A program made the translations under genes and the position numbers. From positions 1 to 33,597 of the IMG/VR virus record IMGVR_UViG_3300038701_001546: 33,597 nt of DNA; one strand, 5' to 3'. Below are positions 26,486-33,597 of the stretch, one piece after another; the first letter of the stretch is position 1; the number at the start of each line of letters is the position of its first letter. The stretch comes from a virus. Under the pieces are notes generated by a model. The model did not search any database, had not been told where the DNA came from, and worked only from the letters and a program-made list of their open reading frames with translations.

Positions 26486-28470
26486 TGCAGTCGGTCGTAC
26501 TCAGCGATCTCGATTACGACACCCAGCGGGAAGTCGAAAGCCACGACCAGTCCTACGCGGACGGGCTCGATTGGCGCCCTGGCCGTGAACTCCACGACAA
26601 GACGGTGAAGCGCGTACTTCGGTATGCGGAGACCGGCTACGACGCCAATACCGAGAACGTCCGCGAGAACGAGAAGATCGACGGCATTCTCGATGGCTTC
26701 ATGCCCGCCGATGAGGTCGATGAGATCCGCAAGATGGACGACCCACGCAAGCCGGTCAACGTCGTCATGGGTATGCTGTACTCGCATCTCGGCATATTCC
26801 TGACCGGGATGCACCGCGCATTCTTCTCTGGGCCGGCCTTCCATCGATACGAAGGTGCAAGCACTCCGATTCGGGCCGCAAAGGCCGCGCTTGCCGAAAA
26901 CCTCGTTGCTCGTATCGGTGGCTGGTTCGGCGAGCGCGATGCTTTCGACATTCATTGCGGCAACGGATTCAGTCATGGCCGCGCGTTCATGTGGGGTAAG
27001 TGGAGCAAGAAGACCGCTCCCAAGATTGTCGACGAAGAACTCGGCGAAGATGAAGCCATGCTCCTGCAGTCGATGGGGTACGACGTTCAGCCGGGCGACC
27101 CGATTCGCTACACCGACGAAGAAGACGAGATCCGCGCCGAGGGAACGGAGTGGATTCCTCTCGACCCGTATCAGGTGCTTCCGGACCCAGGCACGCAGGC
27201 CGGCAAGATTCAAGACGCCTCCTTCTTTGGGTGGGTAGCCGATACCGATGCTCTGCTACTGCTCACCATGGAGAGCGACCCTGAGGAACAGCTTTTCAAC
27301 TGCGAAGCGCTCGAAATTCTCTCTCGCAAGCGCAGGGCTGAATCGAACTGCTGGCGCGAAACCGACGCCATGAGCAGGAAAAAAGAGAATCGCCCAGACC
27401 GTGGCGATGACCACGAGACCACCCGCTGCCACGTCATCTACATGTTCATCCGGCTGATCCCCAAGCAGTGGGGTCTGAGCGATGCAACGCGCCCGCAGTG
27501 GTGGTTCTTTGCTGTCGGCGGCGACCGCATCCTCATCAAAGCACACCGCGTTATGGGCGACTTGCCCATCGTCGAATGCGCCCCCAACCGCCGCGGACAC
27601 CAGATTTCACCACCGTCGAACCTCTCGATGTGCCTCGGCAAACAGTACGCTATCGACTTCCTCGTGAAGCAAGACCTCGACTGCCAAGATCTGCTGCGTA
27701 ACGGCAAGTTCATCTTCAATCCCCGCTACCTCGACTGGACCCGATTCAGTCAAGGCTGTGGCCCTATGGGCATTCCGATGAAGCGGGAAGCCCAGAACAA
27801 GAACATCAGCGACATCTACCACCAAGTCGATGTGCAGAACTACACCTCCGAGAACTGGAATAAGGTCAGCAACCTGCTCGGCCTCGCTCGAGACGTAGAC
27901 GGCATCAACGAGCCCCTGAGCGCGCTGCCTGAACGCACGACGGCGACAGGCGTGGAAGCCATCAACAACCAGAACTTCGGGCGCATGGCCCGCTCGGCCG
28001 TCATCATCGACGAGCAGAGCCGAATCCCAATGGCCCGCCAACACCTGCAGAACATCAAGCAGTGGATGTCCACGGGCGCAATCATGGGAATCACCGGTCG
28101 CTATGACCAAATCATCCGGCAAGGGTACGGCCTTCCGCCCGAGGCTACGGGACTGATGGTCGAGAGTTGGGACATTGATCCGTCGCTTGAGGTGATGTCG
28201 CTTGGCGCAATGTCGAATCAAAGCAACTTTTCGGCGAAGACCGAGTTTTTCAAGAGCATCGCGGGCCTCCCCGGAGTGGCCGAAACGCTGCTCAACGGGA
28301 CGTATATCGAAGAGTTCCTGTTCTCATACTTCCGCGAAATGGGCCTCAGTGACATCGACCACCGCCGCGTGAATGTGCTCCCCGAGGTGCCTGATGAAGC
28401 ACTACGCGCGGCGTGGGAGAAGGGTGACATGGTTCCGATGCGTGAAGTCGCGCAGGAGGTAGCTCGATGA
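26485..28470 (+). CDS. Portal protein
   Basis: A 661-residue protein immediately after the large terminase. Its size, the acidic mid-section (GEDEAMLLQSMGYDVQPGDP), a helical LGKQYAIDFLVKQDLDCQDL core (about 384-403) and the Asn/Gln-rich segment around 440-500 (VEAINNQNFGRMARSAVIID) fit a large portal of the podovirus kind. It would form the dodecameric DNA channel and docking site for terminase. The C-terminal 120 residues are mostly helical. Family is inferred from size, position and this pattern, not a single motif. Confidence 0.8.
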   Translation: MQSVVLSDLDYDTQREVESHDQSYADGLDWRPGRELHDKTVKRVLRYAETGYDANTENVRENEKIDGILDGFMPADEVDEIRKMDDPRKPVNVVMGMLYSHLGIFLTGMHRAFFSGPAFHRYEGASTPIRAAKAALAENLVARIGGWFGERDAFDIHCGNGFSHGRAFMWGKWSKKTAPKIVDEELGEDEAMLLQSMGYDVQPGDPIRYTDEEDEIRAEGTEWIPLDPYQVLPDPGTQAGKIQDASFFGWVADTDALLLLTMESDPEEQLFNCEALEILSRKRRAESNCWRETDAMSRKKENRPDRGDDHETTRCHVIYMFIRLIPKQWGLSDATRPQWWFFAVGGDRILIKAHRVMGDLPIVECAPNRRGHQISPPSNLSMCLGKQYAIDFLVKQDLDCQDLLRNGKFIFNPRYLDWTRFSQGCGPMGIPMKREAQNKNISDIYHQVDVQNYTSENWNKVSNLLGLARDVDGINEPLSALPERTTATGVEAINNQNFGRMARSAVIIDEQSRIPMARQHLQNIKQWMSTGAIMGITGRYDQIIRQGYGLPPEATGLMVESWDIDPSLEVMSLGAMSNQSNFSAKTEFFKSIAGLPGVAETLLNGTYIEEFLFSYFREMGLSDIDHRRVNVLPEVPDEALRAAWEKGDMVPMREVAQEVAR

Positions 28471-28814
28471 GCAAACCTAAGTACATGCCGCCACAACTGC
28501 TGGGACGACTGCTCGACGGAATCCCCAAGACGGCCGGCACTGAGCGAGACAAGCAAGTATGGCTCGACTCGCCCTTCGCCGCGCAGATGAGCCGCAACGT
28601 GCTGGAAATGCTGTGGAGCGCCTTCAACGGAATTCTTGAGGCTAAGAACTGGGACGACTACCTCGCCCGGCGCGGAGCCTTCGAGCAACTTGAGCAGATG
28701 CTTTACGTAGTCGAGAACCCCGAGATATCCGTCGATGAGGCGTCATCGCCAGAAGAAGTGAAACACGCACAAACCAGAATACAGGAGACGATCAATGCCA
28801 CCCGACGCGATTGA
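28467..28814 (+). CDS. Hypothetical protein between portal and scaffold
   Basis: A 115-residue helical, acidic-tailed protein (PPQLLGRLLDGIPKTAGTER; SRNVLEMLWSAFNGILEAKN; GAFEQLEQMLYVVENPEIS). It starts in an ATGA overlap with the portal and ends inside the next gene by 20 bp. A portal- or scaffold-associated role is suggested by position alone. Confidence 0.65.
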   Translation: MSKPKYMPPQLLGRLLDGIPKTAGTERDKQVWLDSPFAAQMSRNVLEMLWSAFNGILEAKNWDDYLARRGAFEQLEQMLYVVENPEISVDEASSPEEVKHAQTRIQETINATRRD

Positions 28815-29700
28815 ACAGCCCGAAGGCGAAGCGCTCGATACCGGTCACGAGGCTGATGTGGAACCGCTGGGTCACGGCCTCTTCGATGATACCGAAGCCC
28901 CGGTGCACGGCATCGATGACGACGACGACCTTTTGGACAACGACGCTCCGGTAGCCGAAGCCGAAGCGGAGTCCGAATCCGACGATTACATCCCCCCGAC
29001 GAAGGAAGAGTACGAGGAACTGCAGAGCCGGGCGAACCTGACCGACCTGAACCTCGAAGACCTGATCGCGAAGGGCGAGGAGGAGCTTGAATCCACGCAG
29101 CCCGACCCGAATGCGGCGGGGCTGGAAGACTTTCAGTCGATGATGACGCCGAAGGAGTACCAGTTCGAGTACCAGCCTTCGGAGGAACTTGTTAACGCCG
29201 CTTTGGTGGAAGGGTCTCCCAAGGCCATCGGCAAGATGCTCAACGAAGCCACCAACGGCGCGGCGCTACAGATGATGGAGGTGATGCAGCACAACCAGCG
29301 GATCGAGATGCACCAGAGTATCACGAACGCCGTGCAGTACATGTCGCCCGTGCTCAACACCGTCAGCCGTTTCATCGAAGCCAATCCGAAACTGGCCGGC
29401 GCCCGCGAACTCGTTCAGAACAAGCTGTGGGACATTCGGCAGCGATTCCCGCAGGCAAACGAAATGCAGCTTCTCGCGGCCGCGAAGAAGGAACTCGACC
29501 CGCTCGTGAAGCGCGTCGAGAAGATTGCAGGACAGTCCGCCGCCGGTGGAAAGCAATTGAACGTCGGCGGTGGTGCTCCTTCCGCGAGCGCTACCACGTC
29601 GTCCCCCCGTCCGAGTTCCCGCGGTGGCAGCCAGTCAGGCGAGCCGAGTACCGCAGAAATGCTGGCAGCGATGCGGAACCATTCCGCGACCACCCTCTAA
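28795..29700 (+). CDS. Probable scaffolding protein
   Basis: A 301-residue protein starting after AGGAGACG. The first 80 residues are strongly acidic (GIDDDDDLLDNDA), followed by a helical Gln/Met-rich middle (GAALQMMEVMQHNQRIEMHQ), and a Ser/Gly/Pro-rich tail. This acidic, helical, low-complexity build and the place between portal and capsid are typical of phage scaffolds that assemble with the capsid and then leave the head. The catalytic triad of a prohead protease was not seen. Confidence 0.7.
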   Translation: MPPDAIEQPEGEALDTGHEADVEPLGHGLFDDTEAPVHGIDDDDDLLDNDAPVAEAEAESESDDYIPPTKEEYEELQSRANLTDLNLEDLIAKGEEELESTQPDPNAAGLEDFQSMMTPKEYQFEYQPSEELVNAALVEGSPKAIGKMLNEATNGAALQMMEVMQHNQRIEMHQSITNAVQYMSPVLNTVSRFIEANPKLAGARELVQNKLWDIRQRFPQANEMQLLAAAKKELDPLVKRVEKIAGQSAAGGKQLNVGGGAPSASATTSSPRPSSRGGSQSGEPSTAEMLAAMRNHSATTL

Positions 29701-29712
29701 GGAGACACGAAC

Positions 29713-30048
29713 ATGAAACCGCAGAATTCGAGAGACGAAGGACTGGACATCGGCGGCGACGGCGAATGGCAGTCTATTACCGAAGCCATCGACCTCAAGG
29801 GTACGAAGTATCGCCGTTTCGCGCTGACCGGTGGCACCTACACCGTCACCATACCGCCGCAGTCCGAGGCGGACGGGATCGAGTTCGAGTTCTTCTACCT
29901 GAGCGGCAGCGGAACGGTCACGATTCAGGACCGTGATGACGCGGTCCTCTCAGCCCGGAACTATGTCCAGACGCTCGATGCTCCCGGCGAAGGCCTGATC
30001 GTCAAGGGCAACGGTCGCTGCTACAACGAACTCTTCATCAACGAGTAA
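29713..30048 (+). CDS. Small beta-rich head protein
   Basis: A 111-residue protein after AAGGAGA. Alternating strands (WQSITEAIDLKGTKYRRFAL, GGTYTVTIPPQSEADGIEFE, GSGTVTIQDRDDAVLSARNY) and a LIVKGNGRCYNELFINE end suggest a beta-sandwich. A head decoration or cement role is possible but unproven. Confidence 0.6.
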   Translation: MKPQNSRDEGLDIGGDGEWQSITEAIDLKGTKYRRFALTGGTYTVTIPPQSEADGIEFEFFYLSGSGTVTIQDRDDAVLSARNYVQTLDAPGEGLIVKGNGRCYNELFINE

Positions 30049-30061
30049 TCGGAGCTACACC

Positions 30062-30640
30062 ATGTATCAGTATGTCCGAAACTGGCTTCTGGAATTCGGT
30101 ATCGACTGTGAGAAGGCTCGCGGGCCGATCTTTCCCAGCGGCTTGACGTCCAAGAGTGCGGATGTCGGCGGTCTGTTGTACGCCGCCAGTCCCGCTGACG
30201 ACAAGGTGGATGTGAATAGCACGGACGAAACCGCGTTCTCATCCACGTACACGATCCCCGCCGCCGCCCTCGCTGTCGGAGACGCACTCTGCGTTCGGGC
30301 GCACTTCACCGTAGATGGTGCGGTGTCCACCCCGAATGTGACGCTGCGATTCAAGTTGGGGGGGCAGACTGTGGCCTCCCAAACAATCCCTTCTGTGGCA
30401 ACGAACGACTCGTTTTCGGTCGTTGTCAATGTCCTCGTTAATGCGGCAGCTACTTCGCGGGCCTCGCTGCATTTAGCTGGCATCATCGGCGGCTCTGGCA
30501 CCGGTGGCGGAAGTCTGACCAACGGGACCGGCCTGAGTTGGGCCGCGGCACAGGCTCTCACAGTGACGGCCGAGTGGTCGGCTGCCAACGCAGGCAACGA
30601 CATCTCGTTAGAAACCATCGCGGTGTACCGCAACGCCTAA
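30062..30640 (+). CDS. Beta-sandwich protein, head decoration or fibre-like
   Basis: A 192-residue protein with CGGAG upstream. It is Ala/Thr/Ser/Val-rich and strand-forming: TAFSSTYTIPAAALAVGD near 57-74, VTLRFKLGGQTVASQTIPS, and SLETIAVYRNA at the end. The TxxFxxxYTIPAxxLxVGD pattern recurs in phage virion proteins with a jelly-roll fold. Its place before the capsid gene suits a head fibre or decoration protein. Confidence 0.6.
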   Translation: MYQYVRNWLLEFGIDCEKARGPIFPSGLTSKSADVGGLLYAASPADDKVDVNSTDETAFSSTYTIPAAALAVGDALCVRAHFTVDGAVSTPNVTLRFKLGGQTVASQTIPSVATNDSFSVVVNVLVNAAATSRASLHLAGIIGGSGTGGGSLTNGTGLSWAAAQALTVTAEWSAANAGNDISLETIAVYRNA

Positions 30641-30652
30641 TCATTCGTAACC

Positions 30653-30733
30653 GGCTCCAGGCGCTGTTGCTCTGGGCCTTGAAAGCAGGAGTCTGACGTG
30701 GGTGGCACGTCGCGAAAAATGAAGGAGGCATAG
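30653..30733 (+). promoter_or_regulatory. Capsid-gene leader: hairpin and 11-codon ORF
   Basis: A stem at 30653-30660 and 30672-30678 (GGC-t-CCAG with CTGGGCC) is followed by a GTG at 30698 with AGGAG upstream, encoding MGGTSRKMKEA and stopping one base before the capsid ATG. AAGGAGG inside it is the capsid ribosome site. It may tune the high expression of the capsid gene. Confidence 0.35.
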
Positions 30734-30734
30734 A

Positions 30735-32099
30735 ATGCCACCCACAGTAACCACAACGAGAGGGCCGGAGGTCGTCGCGCAGGCTCCGGCAAACATGCAC
30801 CCGGAGTCTTGGGACCCGAAGGTAGTTCACTACTCCCCGCTGGATGACCAGTTCCGGCTGCTCGCCATGCTGGACAAGGTTCCAGATGGCGAGAAGATTA
30901 ACAGCCGCACGCGGCACTACTGGGAAAAGCCGGCCAACATCGCGACCGGCGACATCGACGACGTGTACCTCGATGTGGGCTTCAATACGGCCTACACCAG
31001 CGGTGCAACGACGGGCACCGTGCTCGTCATCAAGCCCGCCACGGCGAGCCTGACCAAAGTGAACAACATCCGCGAGAACATGCAGGTGTCGATCCACTCG
31101 TCCAGCGTCCGTGCATCCGTGCCCGCGCGCGTGTCAGGCGTGTCGCGCTCGGGGCAGGTGTCGTTCACCATCGTCCTGCAAGCGACCGACCCGTCCGACG
31201 TGATGGCCGGTACGGGGCTGACGTGGAGCCTCAAGCAGGGCAACGAAGGTGAACTCTACGAACTCGGGCGCGGCGTGGCCGAGCACGAGTCGGAGTTCTA
31301 CAACTACCTGTACACCGACACCGAGGCGTTCGAGATTTCGCGCGACAAGTTGCGTGAAGCCCGACGCGCGAACACCATCAAGGGACTCAAGATGGTCCGC
31401 CAGATGGACGCTCTGACCCAGTTGCAGCAGCGCCGCCTGATGACCATCTACGAAGGCATTCGCGAGAAGAGCGGCGACCGCTACTCGGCTGGCGGCCTCG
31501 GCTACTTCATCGACCAGACGGCAGGCTACGACGGCGTGACCGGCTCGAACCGAATCGACTGGACCTCCGATACCGCATTCAGCGCGACGACCGACACGGT
31601 ACTGGGCGGTACGCTGAAGTTCATCTCCAAGATCATGCGTGAAAGCCGCAAGTGGGAGAAGCGTGGCGCGCGTGCGTGCGGCCTGTGTTCCGCCGAAGTC
31701 CGCGGCCTCATCAGCGAGTGCCGCGAATATCTCGGTCGCGGCTGGGATATGAAGTACGGCAAGACCCGCTACGGTCAGGACTGCACGACCATCCTCAGCG
31801 TGGACTGCGAACTCGACATTGTGGAGGAACCCGAGTTCAACCACGTCCCCGAGTACGCTCGCCGCATGTACATCGTGCGCCCCGAGCACATCCGCCGCCA
31901 CGAGCCGGAGGAAATGGAAGGCACCGGGCTGACCCGCAGCAAGGGACTGCAGTTCGTCCCGTGGTCCAAGTTCAAGAAGATGGACGGCGACACCTACAAG
32001 TCGTACATCAAAGGCGGCTGGATTGCGGAGGAGACGTACTCCTTCAATCACCCGTCCGCCGAATTCATCATCGAAAACCTCGGCTACGACAAGTCGTAG
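30735..32099 (+). CDS. Major capsid protein, DUF5309-like
   Basis: A 454-residue protein with AAGGAGG at ideal spacing. It follows the DUF5309-type capsid pattern: an early PLDDQFRLLAMLDKVPDGEK, a long beta region, EISRDKLREARRANTIKGLK near 212-231, TQLQQRRLMTIYEGIREKSG, and a helical end with KSYIKGGWIAEETYSFNHP. An HK97-type fold is expected. High-level expression is suggested by the ribosome site and by a strong terminator 13 bases after the stop. Position between decoration proteins and neck adaptor supports the call. Confidence 0.8.
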   Translation: MPPTVTTTRGPEVVAQAPANMHPESWDPKVVHYSPLDDQFRLLAMLDKVPDGEKINSRTRHYWEKPANIATGDIDDVYLDVGFNTAYTSGATTGTVLVIKPATASLTKVNNIRENMQVSIHSSSVRASVPARVSGVSRSGQVSFTIVLQATDPSDVMAGTGLTWSLKQGNEGELYELGRGVAEHESEFYNYLYTDTEAFEISRDKLREARRANTIKGLKMVRQMDALTQLQQRRLMTIYEGIREKSGDRYSAGGLGYFIDQTAGYDGVTGSNRIDWTSDTAFSATTDTVLGGTLKFISKIMRESRKWEKRGARACGLCSAEVRGLISECREYLGRGWDMKYGKTRYGQDCTTILSVDCELDIVEEPEFNHVPEYARRMYIVRPEHIRRHEPEEMEGTGLTRSKGLQFVPWSKFKKMDGDTYKSYIKGGWIAEETYSFNHPSAEFIIENLGYDKS

Positions 32100-32111
32100 T
32101 CGAGGCTTCGA

Positions 32112-32142
32112 CCCCCGGCCGCAGCCACCCTGCGGTCGGGGG
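32112..32142 (+). terminator. Strong hairpin after the capsid gene
   Basis: CCCCCGGCCGCAG (32112-32124) pairs with CTGCGGTCGGGGG (32130-32142) through 13 bp with one G-T pair, loop CCACC, followed by CTACTTT. The stem is very stable but the T-run is short. It probably trims capsid mRNA and attenuates the neck genes. Confidence 0.75.
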
Positions 32143-32161
32143 CTACTTTAGAAAGGTGCGA

Positions 32162-32233
32162 ATGAATGTTCTCGATACTGCTGATGTGCGTAGCGGCTGT
32201 GACTGCCGCGGTGGAGTCCCCTGCCATGCCTAA
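32162..32233 (+). CDS. Micro-ORF with cysteine cluster before neck gene
   Basis: A 23-codon ORF, MNVLDTADVRSGCDCRGGVP then CHA, preceded by AAGG and ending in an 8-bp overlap (ATGCCTAA) with the neck-protein ATG at 32226. It probably serves to couple initiation. In another frame an ATG at 32166 would add 20 hydrophobic residues to the neck protein. Confidence 0.3.
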   Translation: MNVLDTADVRSGCDCRGGVPCHA

Positions 32234-33413
32234 GACGCTGCTTGGAATGTCTCAAAAGGTGGCGCAGAGCCTCGCGCGGCCTGACCTCGTGGTCGACTAC
32301 GCGGGAGCCGACTTCACCCCGAAGTCCGACTTCCTTGAGATGATTAATGATGCACATCGGCACTTGGATCGGCTGCATGTGTACGACCACCGCATGAGCA
32401 AGACGAAGCTGGCAATCGCTCAAGGGCAGTACCAGCAGGCACTCCCCGAACGGCTGCGCTACATCGAGCACATCGACCTCGAAGACGCCAGCGGGAACAT
32501 CGTCCCGAACGGCGGACTCAAACAGCGCGACGAACTCTGGCTCCGCGACAAGTACGACCAGACTTTCGAACTCGTGACGCAAGGGGAACCGCAGTATTGG
32601 GCGCGGGCGGCTGGGGTTCAGGTTGAAACCCTAAGAAACCCAGATTTCGACACATCGCCGATTATCGTTGATGAACTTGAGGGGCTGGAGTACCTTGCGT
32701 TGATGACGGCAAACCCTGGGCTATGGGTCGCTCAAGGGGGAGTCAACGGGGATGACAGCGCGATCAACTGGCTTTGGTCAAATGGACTCTTGAGTATAGA
32801 CACCTACTCGTCTCCGTCCAGCACTCCTGTCGTTGGGCAGTATGTCGGCAATGTCGCCGCAGGCGATGTCACAGTCACGGTTGGTCTTGGTGCTGGCGGT
32901 GGCACGGTGCTTGTCACAATCTATAGCTCTGACGGAGCCACATACGAGTTTGTCACGCTTTCATCGGCGACGACACTAACCCATGTCTTTGAAGACCTCG
33001 GTGCATGGAATGTTATCCAGGTTGCCAATATGGGCGGCACAGGGACTGTTATCGACAGCGTATCTCTGACCATCGAATCCGCAGCACCGCAGTCGCTCCC
33101 CTCTATCCGCGTCCCGTGGTTCATTACCATGCCACCCGCCGACGCAGCCTACACGGCGGTCATTCATCACGGGCAGTACGCCACCGAACTCGTCGCCAAT
33201 GACGACGAAAGCTGGTGGAGCTACAACCACCCGGACATTCTTGCAACGGGCATCAAGCGGCAGGTTGCGGTGGACAAGAACCGCAACGCGACGGAGGTGA
33301 AGAAGTACGACGAGAAGATCGAAACGGACCTCGCCGCGCTACATATCGACGTGGGTGAAGAAGACTTCGCCGGCCCGGACGTTCGGCTCCGTTTCGGTTG
33401 GCGCCCGAGGTAA
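32226..33413 (+). CDS. Neck/head-completion adaptor with inserted carbohydrate-binding-like domain
   Basis: A 395-residue protein. The start at 32226 gives MPKTLLGMSQKVAQSLARP, the usual opening of P22 gp4-like phage adaptor proteins. The start at 32166 would add a hydrophobic leader not expected in this family. The adaptor fold continues to about residue 133 (GEPQYWARAAGVQVE) and resumes near 297 (RVPWFITMPPADAAYTAVIH). Between them lies a roughly 160-residue beta domain (NPDFDTSPIIV, WVAQGGVNGDDSAINW, GDVTVTVGLGAGGGTVLVTI, VIDSVSLTIE). Codons in the insert are less GC-biased at the third base than the flanks. A host-binding or stabilising outgrowth on the neck is inferred. Confidence 0.65.
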   Translation: MPKTLLGMSQKVAQSLARPDLVVDYAGADFTPKSDFLEMINDAHRHLDRLHVYDHRMSKTKLAIAQGQYQQALPERLRYIEHIDLEDASGNIVPNGGLKQRDELWLRDKYDQTFELVTQGEPQYWARAAGVQVETLRNPDFDTSPIIVDELEGLEYLALMTANPGLWVAQGGVNGDDSAINWLWSNGLLSIDTYSSPSSTPVVGQYVGNVAAGDVTVTVGLGAGGGTVLVTIYSSDGATYEFVTLSSATTLTHVFEDLGAWNVIQVANMGGTGTVIDSVSLTIESAAPQSLPSIRVPWFITMPPADAAYTAVIHHGQYATELVANDDESWWSYNHPDILATGIKRQVAVDKNRNATEVKKYDEKIETDLAALHIDVGEEDFAGPDVRLRFGWRPR

Positions 33414-33418
33414 TCACG

Positions 33419-33597
33419 ATGGCTGTACGACGCAGTGTTGCTAACCCGCGTCCGATTCAGACGCGGCAGGAAATAGCCCAGAACGCGGCCAAGATGCAGG
33501 GCATCCGCCGCGCTCGCAAAGAGCAAGAGGAACGTGATGCCCGGAACGCTGACAGGGCGCGAGATGCTGAACGCAGGGATGAGGCCGGAGGCATTCT
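33419..33597 (+). CDS. Hypothetical protein, 3' end outside window
   Basis: The ATG at 33419 opens a frame that stays open to the window edge (59 codons). It is strongly charged and helical (ARKEQEERDARNADRARD), probably a coiled coil. By position it may be a head-tail or tail gene. No family can be given from this fragment. Confidence 0.5.
   Translation, partial: MAVRRSVANPRPIQTRQEIAQNAAKMQGIRRARKEQEERDARNADRARDAERRDEAGGI

Noticed and set aside
31134-32051. Minus-strand frame of 305 codons opposite the capsid gene
   Set aside because: It is an antisense shadow of the GC-biased capsid codons; its composition is Ala/Val-rich without motifs.

Overview
The window is most of a temperate bacteriophage or prophage genome. 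It is GC-rich and densely packed, with strong Shine-Dalgarno sites and many ATGA or GTGA gene overlaps, so the host is a bacterium. The host cannot be named from this sequence. The left edge cuts a tyrosine integrase and the right edge cuts a gene of the head-tail connection module. No tail genes are inside the window. A large portal, a DUF5309-like capsid protein and a short neck adaptor hint at a podovirus-like virion, but this is inference.

Positions 1-2100 are the lysogeny module: integrase, two small ORFs, and a leftward pair made of a cI-like HTH repressor and a lipoprotein. The divergent control region has overlapping promoters and three copies of an octamer. Positions 2086-8633 are the rightward early operon. 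It holds an excisionase-like HTH protein, several small proteins, an SMC/RecF-like ATPase, a Sak4-like RecA-fold ATPase, a DUF669-like ssDNA-binding protein, an SF2 helicase and a repeat-built protein of unknown role.

Positions 8626-13289 are an accessory block of about 18 small overlapping genes, including zinc-binding proteins, a hexapeptide beta-helix protein and an Ea22-like protein. Several of these have frames broken at homopolymers. Positions 13286-16448 resume replication and recombination: a primase-helicase, a double zinc-finger protein and a RusA-like resolvase.

Positions 16445-18390 are a leftward five-gene operon (including a ribbon-helix-helix protein) driven by a near-consensus sigma70 promoter. 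Positions 18391-19015 and 19298-19680 are non-coding and highly structured. The first has twelve TGAAAC/GTTTCA motifs, many in pairs exactly 8 bp apart, plus hairpins and a strong rightward promoter. The second has a degenerate tRNA-like sequence, TTCGAA repeats and another promoter.

The late region runs rightward from 19016. It has two related small-terminase-like HTH proteins, then a lysis and defence cassette: an M15-peptidase-like stub, a lysozyme-like protein, a DUF2829/Tad2-like anti-Thoeris protein and holin/spanin-like membrane proteins. Two beta-rich virion proteins follow, then large terminase, portal, scaffold-like protein, decoration-like proteins, major capsid and a neck adaptor interrupted by a carbohydrate-binding-like domain. 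The best candidates for new biology are the 18.4-18.8 kb motif array, the recurring adhesin-like domain, the lysis-cassette remodelling and the Tad2-like gene.
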